From Paenibacillus sp. oral taxon 786 str. D14 (GTDB lineage: Bacteria; Bacillota; Bacilli; Paenibacillales; Paenibacillaceae), in the NCBI RefSeq assembly GCF_000159955.1, contig NZ_GG695971.1, forward strand, positions 1 through 36,820: a DNA stretch of 36,820 nucleotides, read 5' to 3'. Positions 30,281 through 36,820 of this stretch are shown one piece after another (the first letter of the stretch is position 1; every line of letters begins with the position of its first letter). The notes below the pieces were generated by a model. It had not been told where the DNA came from. It ran no database searches and saw only the letters and a list, made by a program, of their open reading frames with translations. The translations under genes were made by a program, and so were the position numbers.

Positions 30281-30535
30281 ATGGAAGAGGACTGGCTGGT
30301 GATGGCGTTTGATTCAACACAGCAGGCGCTGCGTGCGGAGATGCTGCTGGAGTATGCTGAGGTAGATATCGATTTATTTCCTACCCCCAAAGAAATCACC
30401 GCAGGATGTGCGTTGTCGATTCGTTTTCCCCAAAACGATTTGGAGGTAGTTAAAGAGATCATCACTTCGGAATCGGTAGAGATACGGGGGATTTACTCCC
30501 ACGACGGGATGGGCTATCATAGCATCAAGCTTTAG
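30281..30535 (+). CDS. DUF3343 small protein
   Basis: 84 residues with AAAGGAGAGG upstream. The compact acidic domain contains MAFDSTQQALRAEMLL and PTPKEITAGCALSIRF with a conserved cysteine, typical of DUF3343 (putative Se/S carrier-like). The function is unknown. It overlaps no gene and is followed three bases later by the longest mscS frame. Confidence 0.82.
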   Translation: MEEDWLVMAFDSTQQALRAEMLLEYAEVDIDLFPTPKEITAGCALSIRFPQNDLEVVKEIITSESVEIRGIYSHDGMGYHSIKL

Positions 30536-30589
30536 GGCTTGACGGCCCTGGATGATACATTGATGAAATCTCAAAAAGGATTGATAGAT

Positions 30590-31474
30590 ATGTTACTGGC
30601 AAAAGAACCGGAAGTGATCCAGGATGCTGCCGAAACGGTGACGACCTGGAAAGATAAGATATGGAATTGGTTTACAGATATGGATATGTGGATGAACGTG
30701 CTTTATGCCGGGATCAAAATTATCATTATTTTCACCCTCACCCGATTGTTCGTTCATATCGTATTCCGCTTAATCGATCGATCGTTGCAGAAGAGGGAGA
30801 AGAGCCGGTTGCAGATGAACCCGCGACGGTTAGTTACGGTTGGTGAACTGCTCAAGAATGTCACCACCATTACCAGCAATTTTATTATGGTCATGTTAGT
30901 GATGGGGGAGCTTGGGTTTGATCTGGCGCCGTTGCTAGCGGGTGCCGGAGTTCTTGGCCTTGCGATCGGTTTTGGTGCCCAGAGCTTGGTGAAGGATGTT
31001 ATTACCGGCTTTTTTATCATTCTGGAGGATCAGTTTGCTGTTGGTGATGTCATTCAAACCGGAAGTCTGAAGGGGACGGTAGAGATGATTGGGCTGCGCT
31101 CCACTCGGTTAGTGAGCTACACGGGAGAGGTCCACATCATCCCTAACGGGATGATCACGAACGTAACGAATTACTCCGTGGGAACCGCATTGGCGGTGGT
31201 CGACTTGCCGTTTAGCAACTCAAGGAAGCTGGAGGACAGCGTAGAGCTGCTCAGAAGGGCCATGCAGCGCCTGAAAGAGGAGAAGGAGGGGATCCCTCAG
31301 GTTCCGAATGTGCTGGGCATTCAGTCGTTAACAGCGAGCGAGTACGTGATTCGAATTGCGGTGGAGTGTCCTCCAGCCATTCGATCGGAAGTGGAACGTC
31401 AGATCCACGCTTATGCCAAAGAAGCTCTGGAGCAGGAGGAGTTGGAGAACCAACGCGGGCATGCAGAGATCTAG
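30590..31474 (+). CDS. Small-conductance mechanosensitive channel, MscS family
   Basis: 294 residues from the ATG at 30590, which has AAAAGGA upstream; a TTG at 30539 would add 17 residues without a clear ribosome binding site. Three membrane segments lie before residue 130. The pore helix is ALLAGAGVLGLAIGF-type, rich in glycine and alanine, followed by GAQSLVKDVITGFFIILEDQF. The beta domain has GDVIQTGSLKGTVE and HIIPNGMI. It would release osmolytes on hypo-osmotic shock. It corresponds to the YkuT-like class. Confidence 0.92.
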   Translation: MLLAKEPEVIQDAAETVTTWKDKIWNWFTDMDMWMNVLYAGIKIIIIFTLTRLFVHIVFRLIDRSLQKREKSRLQMNPRRLVTVGELLKNVTTITSNFIMVMLVMGELGFDLAPLLAGAGVLGLAIGFGAQSLVKDVITGFFIILEDQFAVGDVIQTGSLKGTVEMIGLRSTRLVSYTGEVHIIPNGMITNVTNYSVGTALAVVDLPFSNSRKLEDSVELLRRAMQRLKEEKEGIPQVPNVLGIQSLTASEYVIRIAVECPPAIRSEVERQIHAYAKEALEQEELENQRGHAEI

Positions 31475-31530
31475 GGTTCAATTTATTCGGAATAAATTAA
31501 AAATTCAAGAAAAGATCGGGGGATTGTGTG

Positions 31531-31773
31531 ATGGAGCGGAAATCCTTTCAATTAGGCGATATTGTACAAATGAAGAAAAACCATCCTTGCGGGAGCAACG
31601 AAATGGAAATTATCCGGATGGGCATGGATATCCGCATTAAATGTATCGGCTGCAAACACAGCGTGTTGGTGCCTCGGGCGAAGTTCGAGAAGAATATGCG
31701 CAAAGTGCTCCGGTCGGCGGCTCTAGCACCAGAAAATACGGCGTCGGACGGGCAATCACCACCTGGAGAATAA
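31531..31773 (+). CDS. DUF951 protein
   Basis: 80 residues from the ATG at 31531 (GGGGGA upstream); a GTG one codon earlier is an alternative. The basic beta-rich segment VQMKKNHPCGSNEMEIIRMG and the paired cysteines in IKCIGCKHSV suggest nucleic-acid or metal binding. It matches DUF951, often found next to mscS and ychF near the origin. Function unknown. Confidence 0.85.
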   Translation: MERKSFQLGDIVQMKKNHPCGSNEMEIIRMGMDIRIKCIGCKHSVLVPRAKFEKNMRKVLRSAALAPENTASDGQSPPGE

Positions 31774-31843
31774 GTAATTTATGGGATGAAGGGTACTCTC
31801 TATTGCAATCGGAATGAATTCATGGTACAATCATTCTTGCTGT

Positions 31844-31934
31844 GGAGAGGTACCCAAGAGGCCCAAGGGGGTTGACTCGAAATCAACTAGGCGTCGCAAG
31901 GCGTGCGTGGGTTCGAATCCCACCCTCTCCGCCA
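31844..31934 (+). tRNA. trnS-CGA: tRNA-Ser, anticodon CGA
   Basis: 91 bases. The acceptor stem GGAGAGG (31844-31850) pairs with CCTCTCC (31924-31930), followed by G and an encoded CCA. The anticodon loop CTCGAAA gives anticodon CGA, reading UCG. A long variable arm (TAGGCGTCGCAAGGCGTG region) and the T arm GTGGGTTCGAATCCCAC fit a type II serine tRNA. Confidence 0.97.
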
Positions 31935-31958
31935 TCATCTAAATATTGCCTAGAGACG

Positions 31959-31987
31959 AACTCTTACGTATGCGTAGGAGTTTTTTT
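31959..31987 (+). terminator. Terminator after tRNA-Ser
   Basis: AACTCTTACG (31959-31968) pairs with CGTAGGAGTT (31973-31982) with one wobble around TATG; a T run follows. Confidence 0.9.
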
Positions 31988-32009
31988 GTTTTATGTATAA
32001 ACTTATGCA

Positions 32010-32038
32010 AAAGCAAGAAGGACCCTTTCGGGTCCTTC
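32010..32038 (-). terminator. Probable terminator on the minus strand
   Basis: Read on the minus strand, GAAGGACCC and GGGTCCTTC enclose GAAA, a GNRA tetraloop, and are followed by TTGCTTTTG. It would end transcription coming from yjzC or from an RNA in the gap. Confidence 0.65.
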
Positions 32039-32115
32039 CTGTGGTTGACGGCGAACTTTATTGGAAATTCTCTTCTCAGCGACAAACAGAAACATTCGAT
32101 GTTTGCCTTAGCAAG

Positions 32116-32151
32116 CACGAATTAGGGAAGAGGGGTCTTCACTAACTCGTG
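32116..32151 (-). ncRNA. Rod-like stem-loop, candidate structured RNA
   Basis: CACGAATTAG (32116-32125) pairs with CTAACTCGTG (32142-32151), then a single mismatch, then GAAGA / TCTTC (32127-32131 with 32136-32140) around GGGG. Strand is chosen from the terminator downstream on the minus strand and is uncertain. No RNA family is recognised. Confidence 0.35.
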
Positions 32152-32313
32152 ATCTGACGCTTCTACAAGTCGTGAACAAGATCTCCTTGCGGTTTGTTTC
32201 TCGCGGAACCCTTTAACTGGACCAACGGAACCACACCTCTCTTGCTCGCCGTCGATTGTATTATGTGCAGGATTCGCGGTTTTATACACGCCGAGTAAAA
32301 CGGAATGAATTGG

Positions 32314-32511
32314 TTAATGGACGCGGGCTTTCTCTTCTTTTTTCCACTTGCGGTTCTTGTTGGACGTCTCAGGGAATTTATCGCCCTTTTTCAACTTAAT
32401 TCGCTTTGGATTTTGAATTTGCGTATGAAAGCTCCGCGCCTCACCAACCTCCACATATACCCCTGGGTTTGGAGCGCGCATGCCTTCTTCATATTCTGTT
32501 TGTTCACCCAT
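32314..32511 (-). CDS. yjzC: YjzC family protein
   Basis: 65 residues from the ATG at 32511, preceded by AAAGGAGG; the longer frame back to 32730 is not supported. Sequence YEEGMRAPNPGVYVEVGE and KLKKGDKFPETSNKNRKW matches the small YjzC family of Bacillus relatives. Function unknown. The C terminus is strongly basic. It reads against the rpsF operon. Confidence 0.82.
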   Translation of the reverse strand: MGEQTEYEEGMRAPNPGVYVEVGEARSFHTQIQNPKRIKLKKGDKFPETSNKNRKWKKEEKARVH

Positions 32512-32824
32512 ACAGCGTTCCTCCTTTCGAACTTTAGCTTGGAATCCATGCTTATTGTTTGTCGAAGGGATGGAATCATGTACGGCAGGGGCCCGATAAT
32601 TATTGACAAGCATAAATGAAATGAAGCCGATTTTGGGGCTTAGAGGAAACCGTACGAACGGATGAAAAGGGAAAGGCATATCAAACCCGCAGTTACAGAA
32701 AAGATTGGCTGCTTGCACACCCACGTCCAATTTGATATACTACAATGGTGCGAGTTTACTCTCGCTCCTTGCTCCTGAACGGAATACGTATTGGGGGCCA
32801 TAGTCCAAGAGGAGGTGAATCAGA
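32512..32824. other. Divergent yjzC-rpsF spacer (313 bases)
   Basis: It contains the rpsF promoter and a leader of about 75 bases with a hairpin GCGAG / CTCGC (32751-32765 region). That leader may be the S6:S18 binding site that autoregulates rpsF operons in many bacteria, but I cannot match the consensus confidently. Confidence 0.45.
32713..32741 (+). promoter_or_regulatory. Probable rpsF operon promoter
   Basis: TTGCAC (32713-32718), a 17-base spacer and TATACT (32736-32741), about 85 bases before rpsF. Confidence 0.65.
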
Positions 32825-33109
32825 ATGCGCAAATACGAAGTGATGTACATTATTCGTCCTGACGTTGAACAAGAAGCTGTTCAAGCTACAGTCGAAAAAT
32901 TCCAAGGCATCATCCAAAACGGTGGTGAAATTACCAAACATGAAGTTTTGGGCAAACGCCGGCTTGCGTATGAGATTAACAAGGTTCGTGATGGAATTTA
33001 CGTTCTCGTGAATTTCACCGCTGCTCCAGAAGTTGTTGCTGAGCTGGAACGCATCTTGAAGATTTCCGACGAGGTTATCCGTTATCTCATTACGAAAGAC
33101 GTAGCCTAA
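32825..33109 (+). CDS. rpsF: Ribosomal protein bS6
   Basis: 94 residues with AGAGGAGGTGA upstream. The sequence MRKYEVMYIIRPDVEQEA and GKRRLAYEINK is typical. It pairs with S18 in the 30S platform. First gene of the rpsF-ssb-rpsR operon. Confidence 0.98.
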   Translation: MRKYEVMYIIRPDVEQEAVQATVEKFQGIIQNGGEITKHEVLGKRRLAYEINKVRDGIYVLVNFTAAPEVVAELERILKISDEVIRYLITKDVA

Positions 33110-33149
33110 TTCAAGTTTGAGTAACCATTGCCCGAAGGAGGGGATTTGA

Positions 33150-33623
33150 TTGTTGAACCGTGTCATTCTCATCGGACGTCTTACCCGGGATCCGGAGCTA
33201 CGATATACGCCAGCTGGCGTAGCGGTAACTCAGTTTACGCTTGCTGTGGACAGACCGTTCACCTCGCAAGGGGGCGAACGTGAGGCGGATTTCATCCCGG
33301 TTGTCACCTGGAGACAGCTTGCCGAGACTTGCGCTAACTATTTGCGTAAAGGGCGGTTAACGGCTGTTGAAGGACGTATTCAAGTACGGAACTACGAAAA
33401 TAACGAAGGCAAGCGTGTATACGTAACCGAAGTTATTGCCGATAATGTCCGTTTCTTGGAATCGAACCGCGAGGGCGGTGCAGGTGGCGGCGGTACGCGG
33501 GAAGAGTCACCGTTCGGAGGCGGCAGCAGCCGTGGCGGCGGATTCTCGCGCAGCAATCAGAACGATCCTTTCTCCGACGACGGGAAACCGATCGATATAT
33601 CGGATGACGATTTGCCATTTTAA
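33150..33623 (+). CDS. ssb: Single-stranded DNA-binding protein
   Basis: 157 residues from a TTG at 33150 (AAGGAGGGG upstream), giving the family N terminus [21 protein letters not shown]. The OB fold covers about residues 1-105; a glycine/serine-rich linker follows, and the acidic tip DISDDDLPF that recruits partner proteins is intact. It coats single-stranded DNA in replication and repair. The adjacent second TTG codon is an alternative start. Confidence 0.97.
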   Translation: MLNRVILIGRLTRDPELRYTPAGVAVTQFTLAVDRPFTSQGGEREADFIPVVTWRQLAETCANYLRKGRLTAVEGRIQVRNYENNEGKRVYVTEVIADNVRFLESNREGGAGGGGTREESPFGGGSSRGGGFSRSNQNDPFSDDGKPIDISDDDLPF

Positions 33624-33644
33624 CAACGGAAAGGACTGAAAAGC

Positions 33645-33914
33645 ATGAGCTTCAAGCAAAGAGAAGGCGGAGACGACAAAAGACCGGCTCGCCGCGGCGG
33701 CCGCAACAAACGTCGTAAAGTGTGCTACTTCACTGTGAATAAAATTACTCACATTGACTATAAAGATACGGAGCTGTTGAAGAAATTCATCAGCGAGCGC
33801 GGCAAAATTTTGCCTCGTCGTGTAACTGGCACTAGCGCGAAATACCAACGCCTTTTGACGATCGCGATCAAACGCTCCCGTCAAATCGCATTGCTTCCAT
33901 ACACAACGGAATAA
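33645..33914 (+). CDS. rpsR: Ribosomal protein bS18
   Basis: 89 residues, starting ATG at 33645 with GAAAGGA upstream. The core is [17 protein letters not shown] and [17 protein letters not shown], matching S18. The cysteine at the family's zinc-site position is present only once, as in the non-zinc form. Last gene of the operon. Confidence 0.97.
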   Translation: MSFKQREGGDDKRPARRGGRNKRRKVCYFTVNKITHIDYKDTELLKKFISERGKILPRRVTGTSAKYQRLLTIAIKRSRQIALLPYTTE

Positions 33915-33931
33915 GCGTGATCAGTTAGAAC

Positions 33932-33966
33932 AACAACCGAACCCTGAGGTTCGGTTGTTTTTTTGT
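33932..33966 (+). terminator. Terminator of the rpsF operon
   Basis: A perfect 12-base stem AACAACCGAACC / GGTTCGGTTGTT (33932-33943 and 33948-33959), loop CTGA, followed by a T run. Confidence 0.96.
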
Positions 33967-34209
33967 TTCGATGCAAAAGGACGTAAGTCATAGAACTTCG
34001 CTTACGACAAATCCAAGTAAACCTATTTAGAATAGAGTCGATTTATGACGAGAAAGATAGAACAAACTCGAAAAATATTAACATCAACGGTACAGCACAA
34101 GTAAGAAAAATTAACGTTCAACTTTTTGTAAACGCTTCATATTAATTATTTCTATAAAATACTAGTAAATTAGGGTTAATTAGGAGCCAACAATCGACTA
34201 AAAAAATTA

Positions 34210-34238
34210 TTGACGTAAGATATTTTCACATGTATTAT
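34210..34238 (+). promoter_or_regulatory. Probable sigma-A promoter of the oligopeptide ABC operon
   Basis: TTGACG, a 17-base spacer and TATTAT, a close match to the consensus, about 310 bases before the first gene. Confidence 0.75.
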
Positions 34239-34412
34239 GATCAATAATTGAACTGGTGCATATCCCTGATAGGGACCGGCTTAAGATGCTTATTAACCGA
34301 TGGTTTATATCAAACCTATGTCACACTTTATTACAAACGGCTGACGTTGTGTCTCTGTTTTTAGGGTATAAGTCATGGGGAGATAGAGCCATAGGGGCGT
34401 AAGTGAGTTGTT

Positions 34413-34486
34413 TTGTCCAGGATTAAGCACTGTGAGAAGCAACTAGAGAGTGTTGAAGGGGGAGGTCGAAAGGAACATCCTGGCAA
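34413..34486 (+). promoter_or_regulatory. Candidate leader stem of the oligopeptide operon
   Basis: TTGTCCAGGAT (34413-34423) pairs with ATCCTGGCAA (34477-34486) with one bulge. TGTTGA (34451-34456) in its loop can pair with TCAACA (34515-34520) further down, so two mutually related structures are possible close to the ribosome binding site. Confidence 0.4.
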
Positions 34487-34545
34487 GAGGAAAGGCATGA
34501 CGAACTGCACGTTCTCAACAATTAAACAAGGAGGAGTCAACTCAC

Positions 34546-36285
34546 ATGGTGGCAAAGAAGAGAAGATTATGGTCCATCTTACTTATTTTATCTCTTGTAG
34601 GTATTTTGTTTGCAGGTTGCAGTACCAATAACACAGCTTCCAATTCGCCGACTCCGACAGAGAACAACACAACTCCAGAAAACACAACGGAACCGGAAAC
34701 AGAACCATCGGCAGATGAGCCGGTGGACGGAGGTACAATTGTCCTTTCAACTTTTTCGGATATTGTTACTTTAAATCCTATTTTTATTGGTGATACTTCT
34801 TCCGGAGATGTGGAGCAGTTCCTTTTCTCCAAACTGTACGATCTAGACCGTGAAGGAAATGTAGTTGTCGAGCCTTGGTCTTTGGCAGCCGAGCCTCCAC
34901 AAATTTCTGAGGACGGTTTAACTTATACCGTGAAGCTGAAAGATACCGCAAAATGGAGTGACGGGCAGCCGGTAACGGCCGACGACATCGTATTTACATT
35001 TGATACGATTCGTAACCCAGAAACGGGTTCCCCAGCGATCAGCTCCTTCGATAAGGTAGAGAGCGTTACAAAAGTGGATGATTTGACCGTCAACATTAAG
35101 TTGCAATCCGTTTACGCTCCGTTCTTATATACGCTGGTTACCGATTTGGTCCCTTACCATGTGTTGAAGGATGTTCCTGTGAAGGAGCTTCAACAACATC
35201 CATATGGTACAGATCCATCGAAAACCGTAACGAACGGGCCATGGAAGTGGACAGAATGGAAACAAGGCGAAAGCCACACGTTGGATCTCGATCCAAACTA
35301 CTGGGGTACGCAGAAGCCGCATATTCATCAAGTCATCTATAAAATTTATGCCGACCAAAACACCCAAGTTCAAGCCTTGTTGAAAGGTGATGCAGACCAT
35401 ATCAGCGCCATTCCGGTGACGCAGGTTGAAGCTGTTAAATCGAATAAGGATATTAACGTCATTCAAAAACCGGGTCCCACTTACGAATACGTCGGGTTTA
35501 ACTTCGATCCGAAGAACTTCCCGGACAACTACGGTTTGTTCCAAAGTCAAAAGACAAGACAGGCGATTGCATACGCAATTAACCGTCAAGGGATGGTTGA
35601 TAATGTCTTGAAAGGTGTCGGTGCGCTGATGAACGCTCCGTTCCTGCCGGACACTTGGGCGGATCCGAAGGATGCTGCTGTCAACTATAACTATGATACG
35701 GAGAAAGCAAAACAATTGCTGGCAGAAGACGGTTGGGTTCCTGGCAAAGACGGGATCCTTGAGAAAGACGGTCACCGCTTCTCCTTCGAACTGCAATATA
35801 ACGCCGGTAACAGCCGCCGTGAACAAGTGGCTGCGATTATCCAGCAAAACTTAGCAGATGTTGGTATCGAAGTTACGCCTAAAGGCATCGACTTTGCTGC
35901 ATGGATCGATCAGAACGTCAACCCAGGTAAGTATCAAGCCATTTTGTTGGCATGGTCTCTGAACAACCCGGATCCGGATGCAGAAAGCATTTATTCCTCG
36001 AAATACTTCCCGCCGGCAGGTCAAAACACCGGCTGGTATAAGAACGAAAAGCTCGACCAATTGTGGGTAGACGGATACTCCACAGTTGATCAAACGGAAC
36101 GTCAAGCGATCTATAAGGAACTGGCGAAGGAAATCTCTACAGACTTGCCATATGTCTTCCTTTATCAATATGGGAACGCCATCGGTACGGGTCCAAGAGT
36201 TCATTGGAAAGAAGAAGACCGTCCAGAACCATCGTTGGGCTACGGATACTACTTCCATCTGATCAACTGGTGGGTAACGGAATAA
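34546..36285 (+). CDS. oppA: Oligopeptide ABC transporter substrate-binding lipoprotein
   Basis: 579 residues. The signal peptide ends in LFAGC, so C25 is the likely lipid-anchored residue, followed by a threonine/glutamate-rich tether to about residue 65. The body is an SBP family 5 (OppA/DppA) fold with VEPWSLAAEPPQISEDGLTY and WSDGQPVTADDIVF near the N terminus and SIYSSKYFPPAGQNTGWYKN in the C-terminal lobe. It would capture peptides outside the membrane for the permease that follows. The exact ligand (oligopeptide, dipeptide or other) cannot be read from sequence. AAGGAGGAG precedes the ATG. Confidence 0.9.
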   Translation: MVAKKRRLWSILLILSLVGILFAGCSTNNTASNSPTPTENNTTPENTTEPETEPSADEPVDGGTIVLSTFSDIVTLNPIFIGDTSSGDVEQFLFSKLYDLDREGNVVVEPWSLAAEPPQISEDGLTYTVKLKDTAKWSDGQPVTADDIVFTFDTIRNPETGSPAISSFDKVESVTKVDDLTVNIKLQSVYAPFLYTLVTDLVPYHVLKDVPVKELQQHPYGTDPSKTVTNGPWKWTEWKQGESHTLDLDPNYWGTQKPHIHQVIYKIYADQNTQVQALLKGDADHISAIPVTQVEAVKSNKDINVIQKPGPTYEYVGFNFDPKNFPDNYGLFQSQKTRQAIAYAINRQGMVDNVLKGVGALMNAPFLPDTWADPKDAAVNYNYDTEKAKQLLAEDGWVPGKDGILEKDGHRFSFELQYNAGNSRREQVAAIIQQNLADVGIEVTPKGIDFAAWIDQNVNPGKYQAILLAWSLNNPDPDAESIYSSKYFPPAGQNTGWYKNEKLDQLWVDGYSTVDQTERQAIYKELAKEISTDLPYVFLYQYGNAIGTGPRVHWKEEDRPEPSLGYGYYFHLINWWVTE

Positions 36286-36304
36286 GAAGAGCGGATACAG
36301 GAAA

Positions 36305-36382
36305 TAGAACCGCAGGAGGGGGAAAGGGAGTATTCTCTTTCTCCTTCTCCCTTTCAAGCTCTCTTTTTATCCTGTGGTTCTA
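36305..36382 (+). promoter_or_regulatory. Long intercistronic stem-loop between binding protein and permease
   Basis: TAGAACCGCAGGA (36305-36317) pairs with TCCTGTGGTTCTA (36370-36382) with one wobble. The interior adds GGGAAAGGGAG against CTCCCTTTC. Such stems commonly leave more mRNA for the binding protein than for the membrane components. Confidence 0.7.
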
Positions 36383-36410
36383 TACCTAACTATGTTTAGG
36401 AGGATAAAAG

Positions 36411-36820
36411 ATGACAGAATATCTGATCCGTCGCTTGCTGCAATCGGTCTTGGTAATTTTCTTGATTACCGTCGTGACGTTTTTGCTGATCCATGCCGCT
36501 CCGGGGGGACCGACCCAAATGATGCTTGCACCGGGGTTATCTCCGGAGGCATTCGAGCAGCAAAGACAGAATCTCGGTCTGGATAAACCCTTGCCGGTTC
36601 AATATCTCCGGTGGGTTGGGGACTTGCTGCAGGGTGACTTAGGGTACACATTCAAAAACCATTTGCCAGTTGGGGATTTGCTGTGGCCCCGCATCGGAAA
36701 TACGTTCATTTTAATGGGCTCTGCTTGGTTGTTAACCTTGATTATCGCGCTCCCTTGGGGCATTTATAACAGTACGAAAGAATATGGATTATCTGATCAG
36801 ACGGCATCCTTTATTTCTTA
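36411..36820 (+). CDS. oppB: Oligopeptide ABC transporter permease, 5' part only
   Basis: At least 136 codons, cut by the window end. TTAGGAGG lies upstream of the ATG. The translation starts MTEYLIRRLLQSVLVIFLI, a membrane helix, then shows HAAPGGPTQMM and LGLDKPLPVQYLRWVGDLLQ, the N-terminal pattern of DppB/OppB permeases. Further membrane helices begin near NTFILMGSAWLLTLIIALPWG. Confidence 0.9.
   Translation, partial: MTEYLIRRLLQSVLVIFLITVVTFLLIHAAPGGPTQMMLAPGLSPEAFEQQRQNLGLDKPLPVQYLRWVGDLLQGDLGYTFKNHLPVGDLLWPRIGNTFILMGSAWLLTLIIALPWGIYNSTKEYGLSDQTASFIS

Larger units (their letters stand above)
31935..32313. other. Hairpin-rich gap between tRNA-Ser and yjzC
   Basis: 379 bases. After the tRNA terminator there are three further hairpins: GAAGGACCC-GAAA-GGGTCCTTC read on the minus strand (32017-32038), AAACAT-TCG-ATGTTT (32090-32104), and a 15-pair rod (32116-32151). 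I see no protein gene. It could be a 3' UTR or an ncRNA on the minus strand. Confidence 0.55.
33967..34545. other. Long regulatory region before the oligopeptide-binding gene
   Basis: 579 bases. The first 240 are AT-rich without clear features apart from a weak cre-like TGTAAACGCTTCAT (34137-34150). A promoter follows at 34210-34238, then a transcribed leader of about 300 bases that can form several helices. No known riboswitch is recognised. Confidence 0.6.

Noticed and set aside
34137..34150. Possible cre site TGTAAACGCTTCAT
   Set aside because: It fails the last three consensus positions and would need a one-base deletion to fit; too weak to call.

Overview
This window looks like the replication-origin region of a spore-forming Bacillota bacterium, most probably Paenibacillus or a close relative. 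The evidence is the dnaA-dnaN-S4 protein-recF-remB-gyrB-gyrA block on one side of the origin, the rpmH-rnpA-yidC-jag-mnmE-mnmG-rsmG-noc-parA-parB block on the other, sporulation-linked genes (yyaC, a YheC/YheD-type ATP-grasp gene, noc), GGAGG-type ribosome binding sites and sigma-A-like promoters. Placement in Paenibacillus is an inference from gene order and protein style, not from a database search.

Left arm (1-11800, mostly minus strand, reading away from the unwinding site): an HD-GYP protein, gyrA, a plus-strand YheC/YheD-like ATP-grasp gene lodged between gyrA and gyrB, then gyrB, remB, recF, the S4-domain gene, dnaN and dnaA. The dnaA-dnaN spacer carries what looks like a complete basal unwinding system: DnaA boxes, a short GC-rich step, TAG/AAG trios and an AT-rich segment.

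Origin interior (11801-17533): the sequence upstream of dnaA is AT-rich and full of DnaA boxes. Next comes a four-gene gluconate operon on the minus strand (gnd/gntZ, gntR, gntP, gntK), followed by a second DnaA-box cluster just before rpmH. The operon therefore sits between the two box clusters that flank dnaA and rpmH. It has two GntR-like operators and a candidate cre site.

Right arm (17534-28000, plus strand): rpmH, rnpA, yidC and jag; a 730-base gap full of hairpins; mnmE, mnmG and rsmG; a parS site inside the rsmG terminator; a structured leader before noc; then parA and parB, the latter with a second parS inside the gene. DnaA initiates replication, ParA/ParB/parS handle origin segregation and Noc gives nucleoid occlusion. 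RnpA, YidC, Jag, MnmE, MnmG and RsmG serve RNA processing, membrane insertion and tRNA/rRNA modification.

Distal right arm (27882-36820): a cysteine-desulfurase-family enzyme, DUF4446, yyaC (minus), DUF3343, an MscS channel, DUF951, tRNA-Ser(CGA), a hairpin-rich stretch and a YjzC-family gene (minus), the rpsF-ssb-rpsR operon, and finally an oligopeptide ABC transporter (substrate-binding lipoprotein plus the start of its permease, cut by the window edge). Most genes are standard. The points worth a second look are in the non-coding DNA: the divided origin, structured leaders before noc and the oligopeptide-binding gene, and hairpin-rich gaps at jag-mnmE and tRNA-Ser-yjzC.
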